Assembly: GCF_003991425.1 (NCBI RefSeq)
Contig: NZ_CP034346.1
Location: 2,641,501 to 2,705,500 of the forward strand
Direction: 5' to 3'
DNA from: Paenibacillus lutimineralis
Lineage (GTDB): Bacteria > Bacillota > Bacilli > Paenibacillales > Paenibacillaceae
Length of the DNA: 64,000 nt
Position numbers and translations under genes: made by a program. Within the stretch, counting starts at the first letter, position 1, and each line of letters starts with the position of its first letter. Positions 53,401 to 61,560 of this stretch are shown here, piece by piece. Under the pieces are notes generated by a model, which was given only the letters and a program-made list of their open reading frames with translations, was not told the origin of the DNA and did no database searches.

Positions 53401-53757
53401 ATGTCTGGAGTCTTATATTTAACGTTGGCGATCATCTTCGAAGGTTTCGCCACGACGATGCTGAAGCTATCGGAAGGGTTCACTTTGCTCGGACCGAGTA
53501 TCGGAGTTGCTGTAGGTTATTTAATCTCCTTCACATCGCTTAACTTTTCCTTGAAGTATATTTCCCTCTCGACCGCATATGCAACCTGGAGCGGAGTAGG
53601 AACGGCTTTGTCGGTAGTGATTGGGATCGCCGTCTTCGGAGAACATATTAACCTATTGAAGATCTCCGCGATTGTGCTCGTTATTATCGGTATTGTCGTG
53701 ATGAACCGTGCCATGGCTGAGAAGACGGAGGGGAAAGCAAGCTCTCAAGGGATGTAG
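53401..53757 (+). CDS. Small multidrug resistance protein, second subunit (EbrB/YkkD type)
   Basis: 118 residues, four membrane helices. Glutamate in LAIIFEGFATTMLKLSEGF and YATWSGVGTALSVVIG. It resembles its neighbour closely and probably forms an obligate antiparallel heterodimer with it, as EbrAB does. The frame is open far upstream, but ATG 53401 has AGGGAGG 8 bases ahead. A hydrophilic tail of about 15 residues extends beyond the last helix. Confidence 0.93.
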   Translation: MSGVLYLTLAIIFEGFATTMLKLSEGFTLLGPSIGVAVGYLISFTSLNFSLKYISLSTAYATWSGVGTALSVVIGIAVFGEHINLLKISAIVLVIIGIVVMNRAMAEKTEGKASSQGM

Positions 53758-53919
53758 CAAGGTGACGGGGCCGAGCTGATGCATATTGTAAATCATAGAC
53801 AAACTTAATTCGCACAGCTATACTTTATTAAGTAACTATATTTGTTTTGCGAGTTATTTTATTATGAACTATAATGCATACACAGTTTGGTATTTTTCTA
53901 TAGGAAGGTTGTGTTCATC

Positions 53920-54162
53920 ATGAGTAAGAAAGTGTACAAAGGAGAAGAAATCGAAGTATATTTTGATGCGGAGAAATGCATTCATTCCGGAATATGTGTG
54001 AAGGGAATGCCGGAGGTATTTGATCTGAAGAAGCGGCCATGGGTCAATACAGTAGGCGCATCGGCGGATAAGATCACTGCTCATATTGATACTTGTCCTA
54101 GTGGAGCGCTGACCTACAAGTGGCATACCAAACCATCAGATACCGAGACAGAGAAGGAGTGA
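53920..54162 (+). CDS. YjdI-like (4Fe-4S) mono-cluster protein
   Basis: 80 residues. EVYFDAEKCIHSGICVKGMP then HIDTCPSGALTYKW give the C-x5-C-x(n)-C-P-x-G-A pattern of the Fer4_19/YjdI family of small ferredoxin-like proteins. ATG 53920 has GGAAGG about 10 bases upstream. The next gene, an acetyltransferase-like YjdJ relative, starts 5 bases after the stop; the yjdI-yjdJ pairing is common, which supports both calls. Confidence 0.85.
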   Translation: MSKKVYKGEEIEVYFDAEKCIHSGICVKGMPEVFDLKKRPWVNTVGASADKITAHIDTCPSGALTYKWHTKPSDTETEKE

Positions 54163-54167
54163 GATGA

Positions 54168-54446
54168 ATGAGTAAGGTTCAACATCATGCACAGGATCAT
54201 CAATTTTATATCGAAGATCATGGGGAGATCATTGCTGAAATGACTTATAGCGTATCCAGCGAGACTCTCTATATTATCGATCATACGTATGTGGATGATA
54301 AATATCGCGGACAAGGGTTGGCGGAGGATTTGATGTCCAACGTCGCTGATTATGCAAGACGCCATCAGATCAAGCTATTCGGGCTTTGTCCATTCGCCAA
54401 GAGACAGTTGGAGACGAAGTCGGAATATGCCGATGTAAAGTATTAA
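54168..54446 (+). CDS. GNAT-fold N-acetyltransferase (YjdJ-like)
   Basis: 92 residues, the short GNAT form. The acetyl-CoA loop is YRGQGLAEDL following HTYVDDKYRG, with LFGLCPFAKRQLE at the end. Small YjdJ-like GNAT proteins lack the first part of the standard fold. AAGGAG lies upstream. Cotranscribed with the iron-sulfur protein gene. Substrate unknown. Confidence 0.87.
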   Translation: MSKVQHHAQDHQFYIEDHGEIIAEMTYSVSSETLYIIDHTYVDDKYRGQGLAEDLMSNVADYARRHQIKLFGLCPFAKRQLETKSEYADVKY

Positions 54447-54467
54447 TCTATTAGATACAGACTAAGG

Positions 54468-54500
54468 CGGGTTCTTGTTCACAAGGACCTGTCTTTTTTT
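54468..54500 (+). terminator. Terminator after the yjdI-yjdJ-like pair
   Basis: GGCGGGTTCTTG pairs with CAAGGACCTGTC with wobbles and is followed by seven T. Confidence 0.72.
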
Positions 54501-54583
54501 ACTATGCTAATGCTGCAAAAATGGTTGACCGAGGCTTCTAATCTTGGTATATTTCTTGGAATAATGTGGAGGAGGGGTGTCTT

Positions 54584-55144
54584 ATGAAGCTGGTAATTTT
54601 GTTCGGGCCACAAGCCGTCGGCAAAATGACCGTTGGCCATGAGCTTGAGAAAATAACCAATCTGAAGCTGTTCCATAACCATATGACAATTGAACTGGTA
54701 ACGCCTTTTTTTAGCTATGGTAGCGAAACGGGAAAAAGACTGGTGAACTTGTTCCGTGAGGAAATTTTTGAAGAGGTGTCCAAAAGCGATTTACCGGGGT
54801 TGATCTTTACTTATGTGTGGGCTTTTGATCTTGCTGGTGATTGGGAATATATCGATCGAATTAGCAAGAAGTTTGAATCTCGCGGAGCCGAGATCTATTA
54901 TGTCGAGTTGGAAGCAGATCTGGAAGAACGGCTGGAGCGCAATAAGACACCGCATCGGCTAGAGCATAAACCGACGAAGAGAAATATTACGCGCTCGGAG
55001 CAGGACTTAATAAGTACAATGGAGAAATACAGATTGAATTCTCATGTTGGAGAAATTCAAAAGAGTAATTATTTTCGCATTAACAATACGAATCTTAGTG
55101 CGAATGAAGTGGCTAAGATTATTAAAGAGAAATTTGAGTTGTAA
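54584..55144 (+). CDS. P-loop kinase-like protein (shikimate-kinase fold)
   Basis: 186 residues. Walker A GPQAVGKMTVG at the N-terminus and a lid-like arginine-rich region (LEERLERNKTPHRLEHKPTK). It belongs to a group of stand-alone AAA_18/shikimate-kinase-like proteins of unknown substrate common in Bacilli. ATG 54584 has GGAGGAGGGG upstream and is chosen over ATG 54566, which lies within that ribosome site. Its A+T content is higher than that of most neighbours. Confidence 0.75.
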   Translation: MKLVILFGPQAVGKMTVGHELEKITNLKLFHNHMTIELVTPFFSYGSETGKRLVNLFREEIFEEVSKSDLPGLIFTYVWAFDLAGDWEYIDRISKKFESRGAEIYYVELEADLEERLERNKTPHRLEHKPTKRNITRSEQDLISTMEKYRLNSHVGEIQKSNYFRINNTNLSANEVAKIIKEKFEL

Positions 55145-55221
55145 CCTCGTTGGAAATATGCGGGCAAATAGCGAGTCAGTTCAGTGCATCAAGATGAAAC
55201 CAGATATGGAGGAAAGATACC

Positions 55222-55467
55222 ATGATACCTATTAAGCTGCCGAAGGAACAGAAGCAAGAGATTGTGGAGAGTGTGAAGGAGTATTTTGAAATGGAGCGGT
55301 CCGAGAGCATCGGTGATATCGCTGCGGAGCAATTGCTCGATTTCATGCTCAAAGAGCTTGCGCCCTATGTGTATAACAAAGCGATTGAGGATGCCCGGCA
55401 GGCCGTAGAGCAGAAGCTAGCATCGATCGAGGAGGAATTGTACTCCTTGAAGAAGCCATTGCGTTAA
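55222..55467 (+). CDS. DUF2164 protein
   Basis: 81 residues: IKLPKEQKQEIVESVKEYFE, MERSESIGDIAAEQLLDFML, then KELAPYVYNKAIEDARQAVE. This fits DUF2164, a small helical protein family of unknown function. GGAGG is 9 bases upstream of the ATG. Convergent with the gene at 55594; a hairpin lies between. Confidence 0.85.
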   Translation: MIPIKLPKEQKQEIVESVKEYFEMERSESIGDIAAEQLLDFMLKELAPYVYNKAIEDARQAVEQKLASIEEELYSLKKPLR

Positions 55468-55549
55468 TCGGGAGCGGGGAAGGGAAGAAAGGCTTCCACT
55501 GAGGAGACCTCCGCATACGCCTGTGATGCATAGCAGTTAACATAACAAG

Positions 55550-55576
55550 AAGGGATATGGAAATTCCATACCCCTT
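55550..55576. terminator. Bidirectional hairpin between convergent genes
   Basis: AAGGGATATGG (55550-55560) pairs with CCATACCCCTT (55566-55576) with one mismatch. Confidence 0.65.
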
Positions 55577-55593
55577 AAGCAGGCCATCCGGGC

Positions 55594-55863
55594 CTATAGG
55601 AAGAAAGGAAGCAGAAATAGATCACTAATACCGAAGAACGGTAACCGCCTACGGAAGAAGCGGCGCCGCGGGAAGAATCCGGGATGGAATCCGAACTGTC
55701 GTTTGTCCCCCGACATCCCGGCCATCATCTCATCGGTTGGAATGGCGAGAGTGACGAAGTCGTTGTCGACATGGGCGATGAAGCCGTCAAAGCGCTGTCC
55801 GTCTTTCATCGTGATGCCGACATATTTATTCATGCAGTTCCAGCAAATTTGTTGATAATCCAT
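55594..55863 (-). CDS. Small Sm-like domain protein with Phe/Arg-rich tail
   Basis: 89 residues. MDYQQICWNCMNKYVGITMK, then DGQRFDGFIAHVDNDFVTLA resembles one Sm/LSm beta sheet (G-x-x-F-D-G-x-I and an N-D-x-V segment). The C-terminal 30 residues are strikingly aromatic and basic (PGFFPRRRFFRRRLPFFG, LFLLPFFL). ATG 55863 with GGAGG 7 bases upstream is preferred over the start at 55893. The exact family is not recognised; it is similar in layout to spore-surface DUF2642 proteins. Confidence 0.6.
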   Translation of the reverse strand: MDYQQICWNCMNKYVGITMKDGQRFDGFIAHVDNDFVTLAIPTDEMMAGMSGDKRQFGFHPGFFPRRRFFRRRLPFFGISDLFLLPFFL

Positions 55864-55975
55864 AGCAATCCTCCTTACAGGAATGGTTCTCAACCATAGT
55901 CTATGGATGATAACCTAGATTGCTCACGACATTCGCCCATCCTGATGAGAAATAGTGCTGAGCAGAATCAGACCC

Positions 55976-56176
55976 CTAGCTTATTCCAACGAAAAAGACG
56001 AGGATACCCACAAAAATGGCTACTCCACCGCTGATCCGAGTGAATGTCAGGTAAGTATCGCTTGGCTCGGAATTTCCGTCTACTTTCCAGCCTTCTTTTA
56101 AATACCAGGCGAACTCTGGTTTCGCTAAATTTAGTACACCGATAATAATACATATAATCCCCATAAGAAAATTCAT
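55976..56176 (-). CDS. DUF6199-like small membrane protein
   Basis: 66 residues with two membrane helices, NFLMGIICIIIGVLNLAKP and SGGVAIFVGILVFFVG, and a short outer loop containing WYLKEGWKVDGNSEPSDTYL. That loop pattern is typical of the small membrane proteins annotated DUF6199. ATG 56176 lies 9 bases from AAGGAG; the TTG at 56185 touches that site and is unlikely. Function unknown. Confidence 0.72.
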   Translation of the reverse strand: MNFLMGIICIIIGVLNLAKPEFAWYLKEGWKVDGNSEPSDTYLTFTRISGGVAIFVGILVFFVGIS

Positions 56177-56279
56177 CGGATTCAACTCCTTATGGAATAA
56201 TTACGCTCGAGTAGAAATAATGTTTCGGTGAAATGAACGTCAAGCCTTAGATGTGACTATAGGGAAAGGAGGATGCAAG

Positions 56280-56639
56280 ATGAGTATTGTAACTAGTAAG
56301 ATCAGCGGGATTTTTATACCGGTTAAAGACATTACAGCCGCCCGCGATTGGTATTGTTCATTATTAGGCCTTGAACCAGACCTCGAGATTATTTCCGGGC
56401 ATCTTTGCTGCATTCCTATGGATAACAACGGACTCAATGTGATATTGGACAGTAAGGTTTATGCAGAAGATACTTACGCGCGGACGCCGATGTTTCATTT
56501 TGACACCGATGACATTGAGCGGGCCTATCAATATGTACAGCAATTAGGCGCTGAGCTCGTGACATCTATTGAACACGGTCATTGGTTCAATTTTAAAGAT
56601 CCGGACGGAAATATGCTGATGATCTGCAAATGTAATTAA
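56280..56639 (+). CDS. Glyoxalase/VOC-family protein
   Basis: 119 residues, vicinal-oxygen-chelate fold: ISGIFIPVKDITAARDWYCS, FHFDTDDIERAYQYVQQLG and FNFKDPDGNMLMICKCN. Members include glyoxalases, dioxygenases and antibiotic-binding proteins, and this one cannot be placed further. GGAGG is 7 bases upstream of the ATG. A broken VOC relative lies just downstream at 56714-56918. Confidence 0.87.
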   Translation: MSIVTSKISGIFIPVKDITAARDWYCSLLGLEPDLEIISGHLCCIPMDNNGLNVILDSKVYAEDTYARTPMFHFDTDDIERAYQYVQQLGAELVTSIEHGHWFNFKDPDGNMLMICKCN

Positions 56640-56713
56640 CCTCGGAAGCAAGGGATTAGAGTTTATTAAAAATAAAAGTTGTAAGGTTGGCGTTTATTAT
56701 CGAAACGAAGTAA

Positions 56714-56918
56714 TTACCCAACGGATTGGGAGGGCCTGATCTCGCTTGGGATACATTTGTTCATGTCGATTATGAGTAATTCGAGCTCCTGGAGCAGCAA
56801 TTACGTTTTGTGCGGGGCCAAAATACATGGTCCGATTGAAGCAACACATAGCAATGGTATGACCTTCAAAAATATATATGTGCAGGATCCTGATGGATAT
56901 ATTATTGTCTTCAAATAA
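56714..56918 (+). pseudogene. Broken VOC/glyoxalase gene
   Basis: Residual VOC-like reading: PNGLGGPDLAWDTFVHVDYE, an in-frame stop, then FELLEQQLRFVRG, a frameshift near 56817, then AKIHGPIEATHSNGMTFKNI and YVQDPDGYIIVFK to a stop at 56916-56918. The DPDG and IIVFK ending is characteristic of VOC proteins. The N-terminus is missing. At least one stop and one frameshift show it is dead. Confidence 0.72.
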
Positions 56919-56924
56919 AATAGA

Positions 56925-56963
56925 GAGGCTATCCCTCGTCACCAATAACGGAAGGATAGCCTC
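56925..56963. terminator. Bidirectional terminator
   Basis: GAGGCTATCC (56925-56934) and GGATAGCCTC (56954-56963) are perfect complements. It serves the minus-strand oxidoreductase gene. Confidence 0.8.
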
Positions 56964-56972
56964 AGCTTTATT

Positions 56973-59468
56973 TTATATGAATAAATTGATGCCTGATTGA
57001 TCGGCTTTGCCGAGATAGTAGCCGACTCCAGCGACCTTAACGCCATCGATTAGCTCCTCGTGCTTGATGCCCATTACGTCCATTGACATTTGGCAAGCGA
57101 CGATCTCAACTCCTTGCTGGATCGCTGATTGAATCAGCTCTTCTAGGGAGGAGACATTGTTGTTGTTCATCACGGAGCGGATCATTTTTGCTCCCATCCC
57201 CATCATGTTCATTCTGGACAGGGACAGCTTCTTGCTGCCACGCGGCATCATCGCTCCGAACATGCGTCCGATCATATTCTTGGAGACGGCAACCTTCTCT
57301 GGTTTGCGGATGATGTTCAGTCCCCAGAAGGTGAAGAACATCGTGACCTTCTTGCCGCTAGCTGCTGCGCCATTAGCGATGATAAAAGAAGCGATAGCCT
57401 TATCCAGATCGCCGCTGAAGACGATCATTGAGCTTCCATCAGCCGTTGCTTGTGCCGGAGCTGTGGAGACTGCCTCGGTCAAGGGAGCTCCTTTTTCTAC
57501 ATATGCTTCAATCGTGCCGTTCGGATTTTTGCTAACTTGTCTAAGCTGGTTGCCGGACATTTTGACCCAAGCCTGAACATCCTCATAGAAACCGGCATCG
57601 GTTGCCGTAACATGCAGGATCTCGCCACTGCTCAGCTCATCCATCTTCATCCTAAGCTGAACCAGCGGTCCTGGGCAGCATAATCCGCATGCGTCCAGCT
57701 CAGCTGTAGCTTGAATCATGGTTTCAGCTGTAGAAGCAATCTGTCCCTCGGCTGCAGTACGTTCTTGTTGTAAATTCACTTGATTAGCCTGCTTCCCCGC
57801 TGGAGGTGTAGTCACTCTTCCAGGCTTATAGTTTGCCATTTGATAAGTCTTGTAGCCACCAGTCAGGTTGCGCACCTTGAAGCCTTTTTGCTGCAAAATA
57901 CGGGATGCCGTGTATCCTCTTAATCCTACTTGACAGTACACCCAGATCTCTTTGGATGCATCCAACTCATCAAGACGACTGCGCATTTCATCGACAGGAA
58001 TGTTCAAGGAGTCAGGAATATGCCCATTCGCATGCTCAAGCTCGGAACGAACGTCGACCAATATCGTATTGGCTGTATCTCTTGTTGCAAGCTGTTGTGC
58101 TGTGAACACCTGTGTCCGACCGCTTAGAATGTTCTCGGCGGTGTAGCCCGCCATATTAACTGGGTCCTTCGCAGAGGAGTAAGGTGGCGCATAAGCAAGC
58201 TCCAATTCCGTCAAGTCAGTGACGTTACCCCGGAAGCGGATTACGGTAGCAATATCATCGATACGCTTGTCGACACCGTCATAGCCAACGGCCTGGGCAC
58301 CAAGCACAGTACCTTGATCATCAAACAACAGCTTCAACGATAGTGGAGTTGCTCCCGGATAGTAAGCGGCATGAGAATTCGGATGAACATAGGATACGTG
58401 GTAGGGTAATCCCAAACGCTGCAAAGTTTTCTCGTTATTGCCCGTTGCTGCACCCGTTAACCCAAATACTTTGATGATGGAAGTGCCCTGCGAGCCTTTA
58501 TAGGTCGTCTCAAGACCATACACATTGTCTGCAGCGATCCGTCCTTGCTTGTTGGCCGGTCCTGCCAGCGGAATCGCCGTCTTGCTTCCATTGACGAAAT
58601 CCACAACTTCAACCGCATCACCGACCGCATACACTTGATCCAGATTAGTCTCTAGACGATCGTTCACGATGATATGGCCACGCGGCCCAAGTTCCAATCC
58701 GCTGTTCTTCAGGAAGCCGGTATCCGGAGTAACACCAATGGCAAGAATGACAATTTCGCTAGTTAATGTGCTTCCGTCAGCGGTTTGTACTTGAATCCGG
58801 TTGTCCGCCTCCTGGAATGCTGCTACAGTTTGTGACATAAGCAGGTTCACACCACGTTCTTCCAGCTCTTTGGCCAGCACAGCCGACATCTCAGAATCAA
58901 ACGGAGCCAAAATTTGCGGCCCGCCTTCAATCAAAGTAACATCGAGACCGATATCTCGCAGATTTTCAGCCATCTCTACACCGATGAATCCGCCGCCGAT
59001 GACGATCGCCGATTGCACCTTCTCTTCGACAACACGCGCTTTGATACGGTCCGTATCTGGGATATTGCGCAGTGTATGGATCCGTGCACTATCGATTCCA
59101 GGCAGGTTTGGCCGGATCGGTCTTGCACCCGGGGAGAGGATTACTGCATCATAGCTCTCCTCATATTCGCCGCGCTCCTTGCTGCGTACGAGTACGGTCT
59201 TGCTGTCCGGACGAAGCTCCATAACTTCGCTCTCGGTACGAATATCGATATTGAAGCGGCGATACATCGCTTCTGGAGTCTGTACAAGCAGCTTGGAGCG
59301 CTCCTTGATGGAATCTCCTATATAATAAGGAAGTCCGCAGTTGGCGAAGGAGATGTAGGCATCCCTTTCGAACATGACAATATGCGCTTCTTCATCCAGT
59401 CTCCGCAGCCGTGCTGCCGCGGTTGCGCCCCCGGCGACACCGCCTACGATTAATACTTTTCTACTCAT
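56973..59468 (-). CDS. Four-domain CoA-disulfide reductase-like flavoprotein (CoADR-rhodanese-TusA-DsrE)
   Basis: 831 residues. (1) FAD/NAD disulfide reductase, about 1-445: VLIVGGVAGGATAAARLRRL, the single redox Cys in SFANCGLPYYIGD, VVIGGGFIGVEMAENLR-like NAD loop. (2) Rhodanese, about 450-550, with active-site loop VYCQVGLRGYTAS. (3) TusA-like domain with LDACGLCCPGPLVQLRMKM. (4) DsrE/DsrF-like domain to the end (MIVFSGDLDKAIASFIIANG, VEIVACQMSMDVMGIK). Together these can carry persulfide and reduce CoA or protein persulfides. Its stop-start junction overlaps the ArsR gene by four bases. The sulfur-redox role is inferred from the domains. Confidence 0.88.
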   Translation of the reverse strand: MSRKVLIVGGVAGGATAAARLRRLDEEAHIVMFERDAYISFANCGLPYYIGDSIKERSKLLVQTPEAMYRRFNIDIRTESEVMELRPDSKTVLVRSKERGEYEESYDAVILSPGARPIRPNLPGIDSARIHTLRNIPDTDRIKARVVEEKVQSAIVIGGGFIGVEMAENLRDIGLDVTLIEGGPQILAPFDSEMSAVLAKELEERGVNLLMSQTVAAFQEADNRIQVQTADGSTLTSEIVILAIGVTPDTGFLKNSGLELGPRGHIIVNDRLETNLDQVYAVGDAVEVVDFVNGSKTAIPLAGPANKQGRIAADNVYGLETTYKGSQGTSIIKVFGLTGAATGNNEKTLQRLGLPYHVSYVHPNSHAAYYPGATPLSLKLLFDDQGTVLGAQAVGYDGVDKRIDDIATVIRFRGNVTDLTELELAYAPPYSSAKDPVNMAGYTAENILSGRTQVFTAQQLATRDTANTILVDVRSELEHANGHIPDSLNIPVDEMRSRLDELDASKEIWVYCQVGLRGYTASRILQQKGFKVRNLTGGYKTYQMANYKPGRVTTPPAGKQANQVNLQQERTAAEGQIASTAETMIQATAELDACGLCCPGPLVQLRMKMDELSSGEILHVTATDAGFYEDVQAWVKMSGNQLRQVSKNPNGTIEAYVEKGAPLTEAVSTAPAQATADGSSMIVFSGDLDKAIASFIIANGAAASGKKVTMFFTFWGLNIIRKPEKVAVSKNMIGRMFGAMMPRGSKKLSLSRMNMMGMGAKMIRSVMNNNNVSSLEELIQSAIQQGVEIVACQMSMDVMGIKHEELIDGVKVAGVGYYLGKADQSGINLFI

Positions 59469-59758
59469 GCTTGTTGTTCCTCCTCAAATAATGCTGTAAC
59501 CAGCTTCCGAATTTTCTCATCTGCGATACGATAATTGATCTCCAGTCCATTGCGCTCGGCCTCTACGATTCCAGCGCTGCGCAATTTCTGCAAATGCTGC
59601 GATACCGTCGATTGCGGTAGATCAAGGCATTCTTGCATATAAGAAACATTGCACTGCTTCTTCTCCATGAGTCCCCGAATAATACAGAGCCGAACAGGAT
59701 GGGCCAAGGCTTTCAATATTTCCGCTGCCTGGGTATAAGCTTTAAAATTGTTGTCCAC
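59465..59758 (-). CDS. ArsR-family repressor, probable sulfur or redox sensor
   Basis: 97 residues. Winged helix: AAEILKALAHPVRLCIIRGL, then MQECLDLPQSTVSQHLQKLR. Cysteines occur at about residues 31, 41 and 49, in helices usually free of them, so thiol sensing like SqrR/BigR is possible though the spacing differs. GTG 59758 has GAGGTGA 8 bases upstream; GTG 59776 is less likely. It precedes the flavoprotein gene with a four-base overlap and a perfect palindrome lies just upstream, pointing to autoregulation of both genes. Confidence 0.86.
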   Translation of the reverse strand: MDNNFKAYTQAAEILKALAHPVRLCIIRGLMEKKQCNVSYMQECLDLPQSTVSQHLQKLRSAGIVEAERNGLEINYRIADEKIRKLVTALFEEEQQA

Positions 59759-59785
59759 AAGGAATTCACCTCGCACTATTTCATA

Positions 59786-59805
59786 ATATCGTAATATTAC
59801 GATAT
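59786..59805 (-). promoter_or_regulatory. 20-bp perfect palindrome, probable ArsR operator
   Basis: ATATCGTAATATTACGATAT at 59786-59805 is its own exact reverse complement. It lies about 28 bases upstream of the ArsR start, where the promoter of the two-gene operon must be. Confidence 0.8.
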
Positions 59806-60006
59806 AGTGATACAGAAGTCAATTCCACATTTTTCGTACAAGCGTGCATATAAATAGGAAGTAATAATGAAAGGTTTTGCTCGATCCAATAAATTGAAAG
59901 TAAAAAAGCTGTGCTTGATTTCTTATATAATGAACTGGTAAAGTTGAAACGGGCCAAATTTTAATGAGATAAGAACGAACGCTTTGAAAAGGAGATTAGG
60001 CAGGAA

Positions 60007-60864
60007 ATGGACAATATTTTGGACTTTTTGAAATCAGTTATTCTAGGTATCGTAGAAGGGATTACCGAGTTCTTGCCGGTTTCCTCCACAGGCCATCTCG
60101 TAATCTTCGAGAACCTGTTAGGTTTTGAGGGTACAACCCCTTCCTTTGTAGAGATGTATACTTATGTGATTCAGCTTGGCGCCATTCTGGCGGTTGTCGT
60201 CCTGTATTGGGCCAAAATCAAGGACACGCTCGTGAACTTTTTCCCCAAGAAGGTTGGGTTTGAGCGTTCCGGGTTCAGGTTCTGGCTTATGCTGGCGATC
60301 GCATGTATTCCTGGCGGAGTATTCGGTGTTTTGCTGAACGACCTATCTGATAAGTATCTATTCACACCGGTTGTCGTAGCGATTACGCTATTCTTCGGCG
60401 GGATTTGGATGATGTATGCTGAATCTAGATTCCGGAATAACAGAGCTCCGGGAATAGGCGGCGATGAACTGAACGTGACGGTCAAGCAAGCGATTATTAT
60501 CGGTGCCTTCCAGTGTTTGGCTATCATTCCAGGGATGTCCCGTTCCGCTTCCACGATTATTGGGGGCTGGGTCGCTGGATTGTCTACGGTGGCAGCTGCG
60601 GAGTTCTCGTTCTTCTTGGCGATTCCAGTTATGGTCGGCATGAGTTTGTTGAAAATTTTGAAAATCGGCGGGTTGACAAGCCTGACTAGCACAGAGATTA
60701 TTTCACTTATTATCGGCTTTGTCGTATCTTTCATTGTTGCGTTGGCCGTGATCCGGAAATTCATCTCTTACTTGCAGAAGAAGCCGATGAAGGTATTCGC
60801 GATTTATCGTATGATCTTTGCAATTTTCGTACTGGTAGCAGGGATAGCGGGGATTTTCCACTAA
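60007..60864 (+). CDS. uppP: Undecaprenyl-diphosphatase (BacA type)
   Basis: 285 residues, polytopic. Signature motifs: GIVEGITEFLPVSSTGHL and PGMSRSASTIIGGWVAGLS, which hold the catalytic Glu, Ser and Arg. It dephosphorylates undecaprenyl diphosphate to recycle the wall-lipid carrier and gives bacitracin tolerance. AAAGGAG lies about 11 bases upstream of the ATG. Confidence 0.95.
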   Translation: MDNILDFLKSVILGIVEGITEFLPVSSTGHLVIFENLLGFEGTTPSFVEMYTYVIQLGAILAVVVLYWAKIKDTLVNFFPKKVGFERSGFRFWLMLAIACIPGGVFGVLLNDLSDKYLFTPVVVAITLFFGGIWMMYAESRFRNNRAPGIGGDELNVTVKQAIIIGAFQCLAIIPGMSRSASTIIGGWVAGLSTVAAAEFSFFLAIPVMVGMSLLKILKIGGLTSLTSTEIISLIIGFVVSFIVALAVIRKFISYLQKKPMKVFAIYRMIFAIFVLVAGIAGIFH

Positions 60865-60876
60865 TATAATAGTTGC

Positions 60877-60938
60877 TTGAAGCCAGGATGCCTGGGCATG
60901 AGGGAGTAACCTTTATCGCTCAGGCTTCGTCTTTTTAT
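60877..60938 (+). terminator. Probable terminator after uppP
   Basis: TGAAGCC near 60877 pairs with GGCTTC at about 60924-60929 across an imperfect stem, then GTCTTTTT. Confidence 0.55.
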
Positions 60939-60969
60939 AGAGGTTCAAGTCAGACAGGTGGGTGAGAAT

Positions 60970-61560
60970 GTGATAATTTGGATTAATGGAGCCTTTGGCT
61001 CGGGCAAGACGACCGCGGCATTCGAGTTACAAAGGCGGATTCCTGATTCTGTTGTGTATGATCCTGAGCACGTTGGCTTCTTCATCAGAAAGCAATTGCC
61101 AAAGTCTATACATAAAGGGGATTTTCAAGATTATCCGATGTGGCGGGAAATGAATTATGCCATGCTGAAACATTTGAGTGAGGAGTATAGCGGGACCGTT
61201 ATTGTACCCATGACAATCACGAACCCGGACTATTTTGCCGAGATCGTCGGACGATTACGAGGTGTCGGGACAGACATTTGTCATGTTACTTTGCTTGCTT
61301 CCAGGGAAACTTTACTTAAGCGCCTTAAAGGACGGGGGGAGAGGTCGAACTCTTGGCCGATCCAGCAGATAGACCGCTGTCTAGCCAGTCTTGGCACAGA
61401 GGTGTTCGCCGAACATGTCTATACCGATGAGTTGACGGCGGAAGATGCTGTTGAACGAATTGCTTCGATCAGCGGTGTTACGCTGCTCCCCGATACAAGA
61501 AGCGGCTTCCGGAAGGCGCTCGATCGCAAGCTGATTACGATCCGGCATATTCGCTTTTGA
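60970..61560 (+). CDS. tmrB: Tunicamycin-resistance ATP-binding protein TmrB
   Basis: 196 residues, the same size as B. subtilis TmrB. Walker A is in IIWINGAFGSGKTTAAFELQ; other shared parts are VVYDPEHVGF, DFQDYPMWREMNYAMLKHL, GTVIVPMTITNPDYFAEIVG and SWPIQQIDRC, with the C-terminus TIRHIRF. TmrB is a membrane-associated tunicamycin-binding P-loop protein. GTG 60970 gives the exact family N-terminus and is preferred over GTG 60958. The stop codon lies inside the end of a family-1 repeat. Confidence 0.92.
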   Translation: MIIWINGAFGSGKTTAAFELQRRIPDSVVYDPEHVGFFIRKQLPKSIHKGDFQDYPMWREMNYAMLKHLSEEYSGTVIVPMTITNPDYFAEIVGRLRGVGTDICHVTLLASRETLLKRLKGRGERSNSWPIQQIDRCLASLGTEVFAEHVYTDELTAEDAVERIASISGVTLLPDTRSGFRKALDRKLITIRHIRF

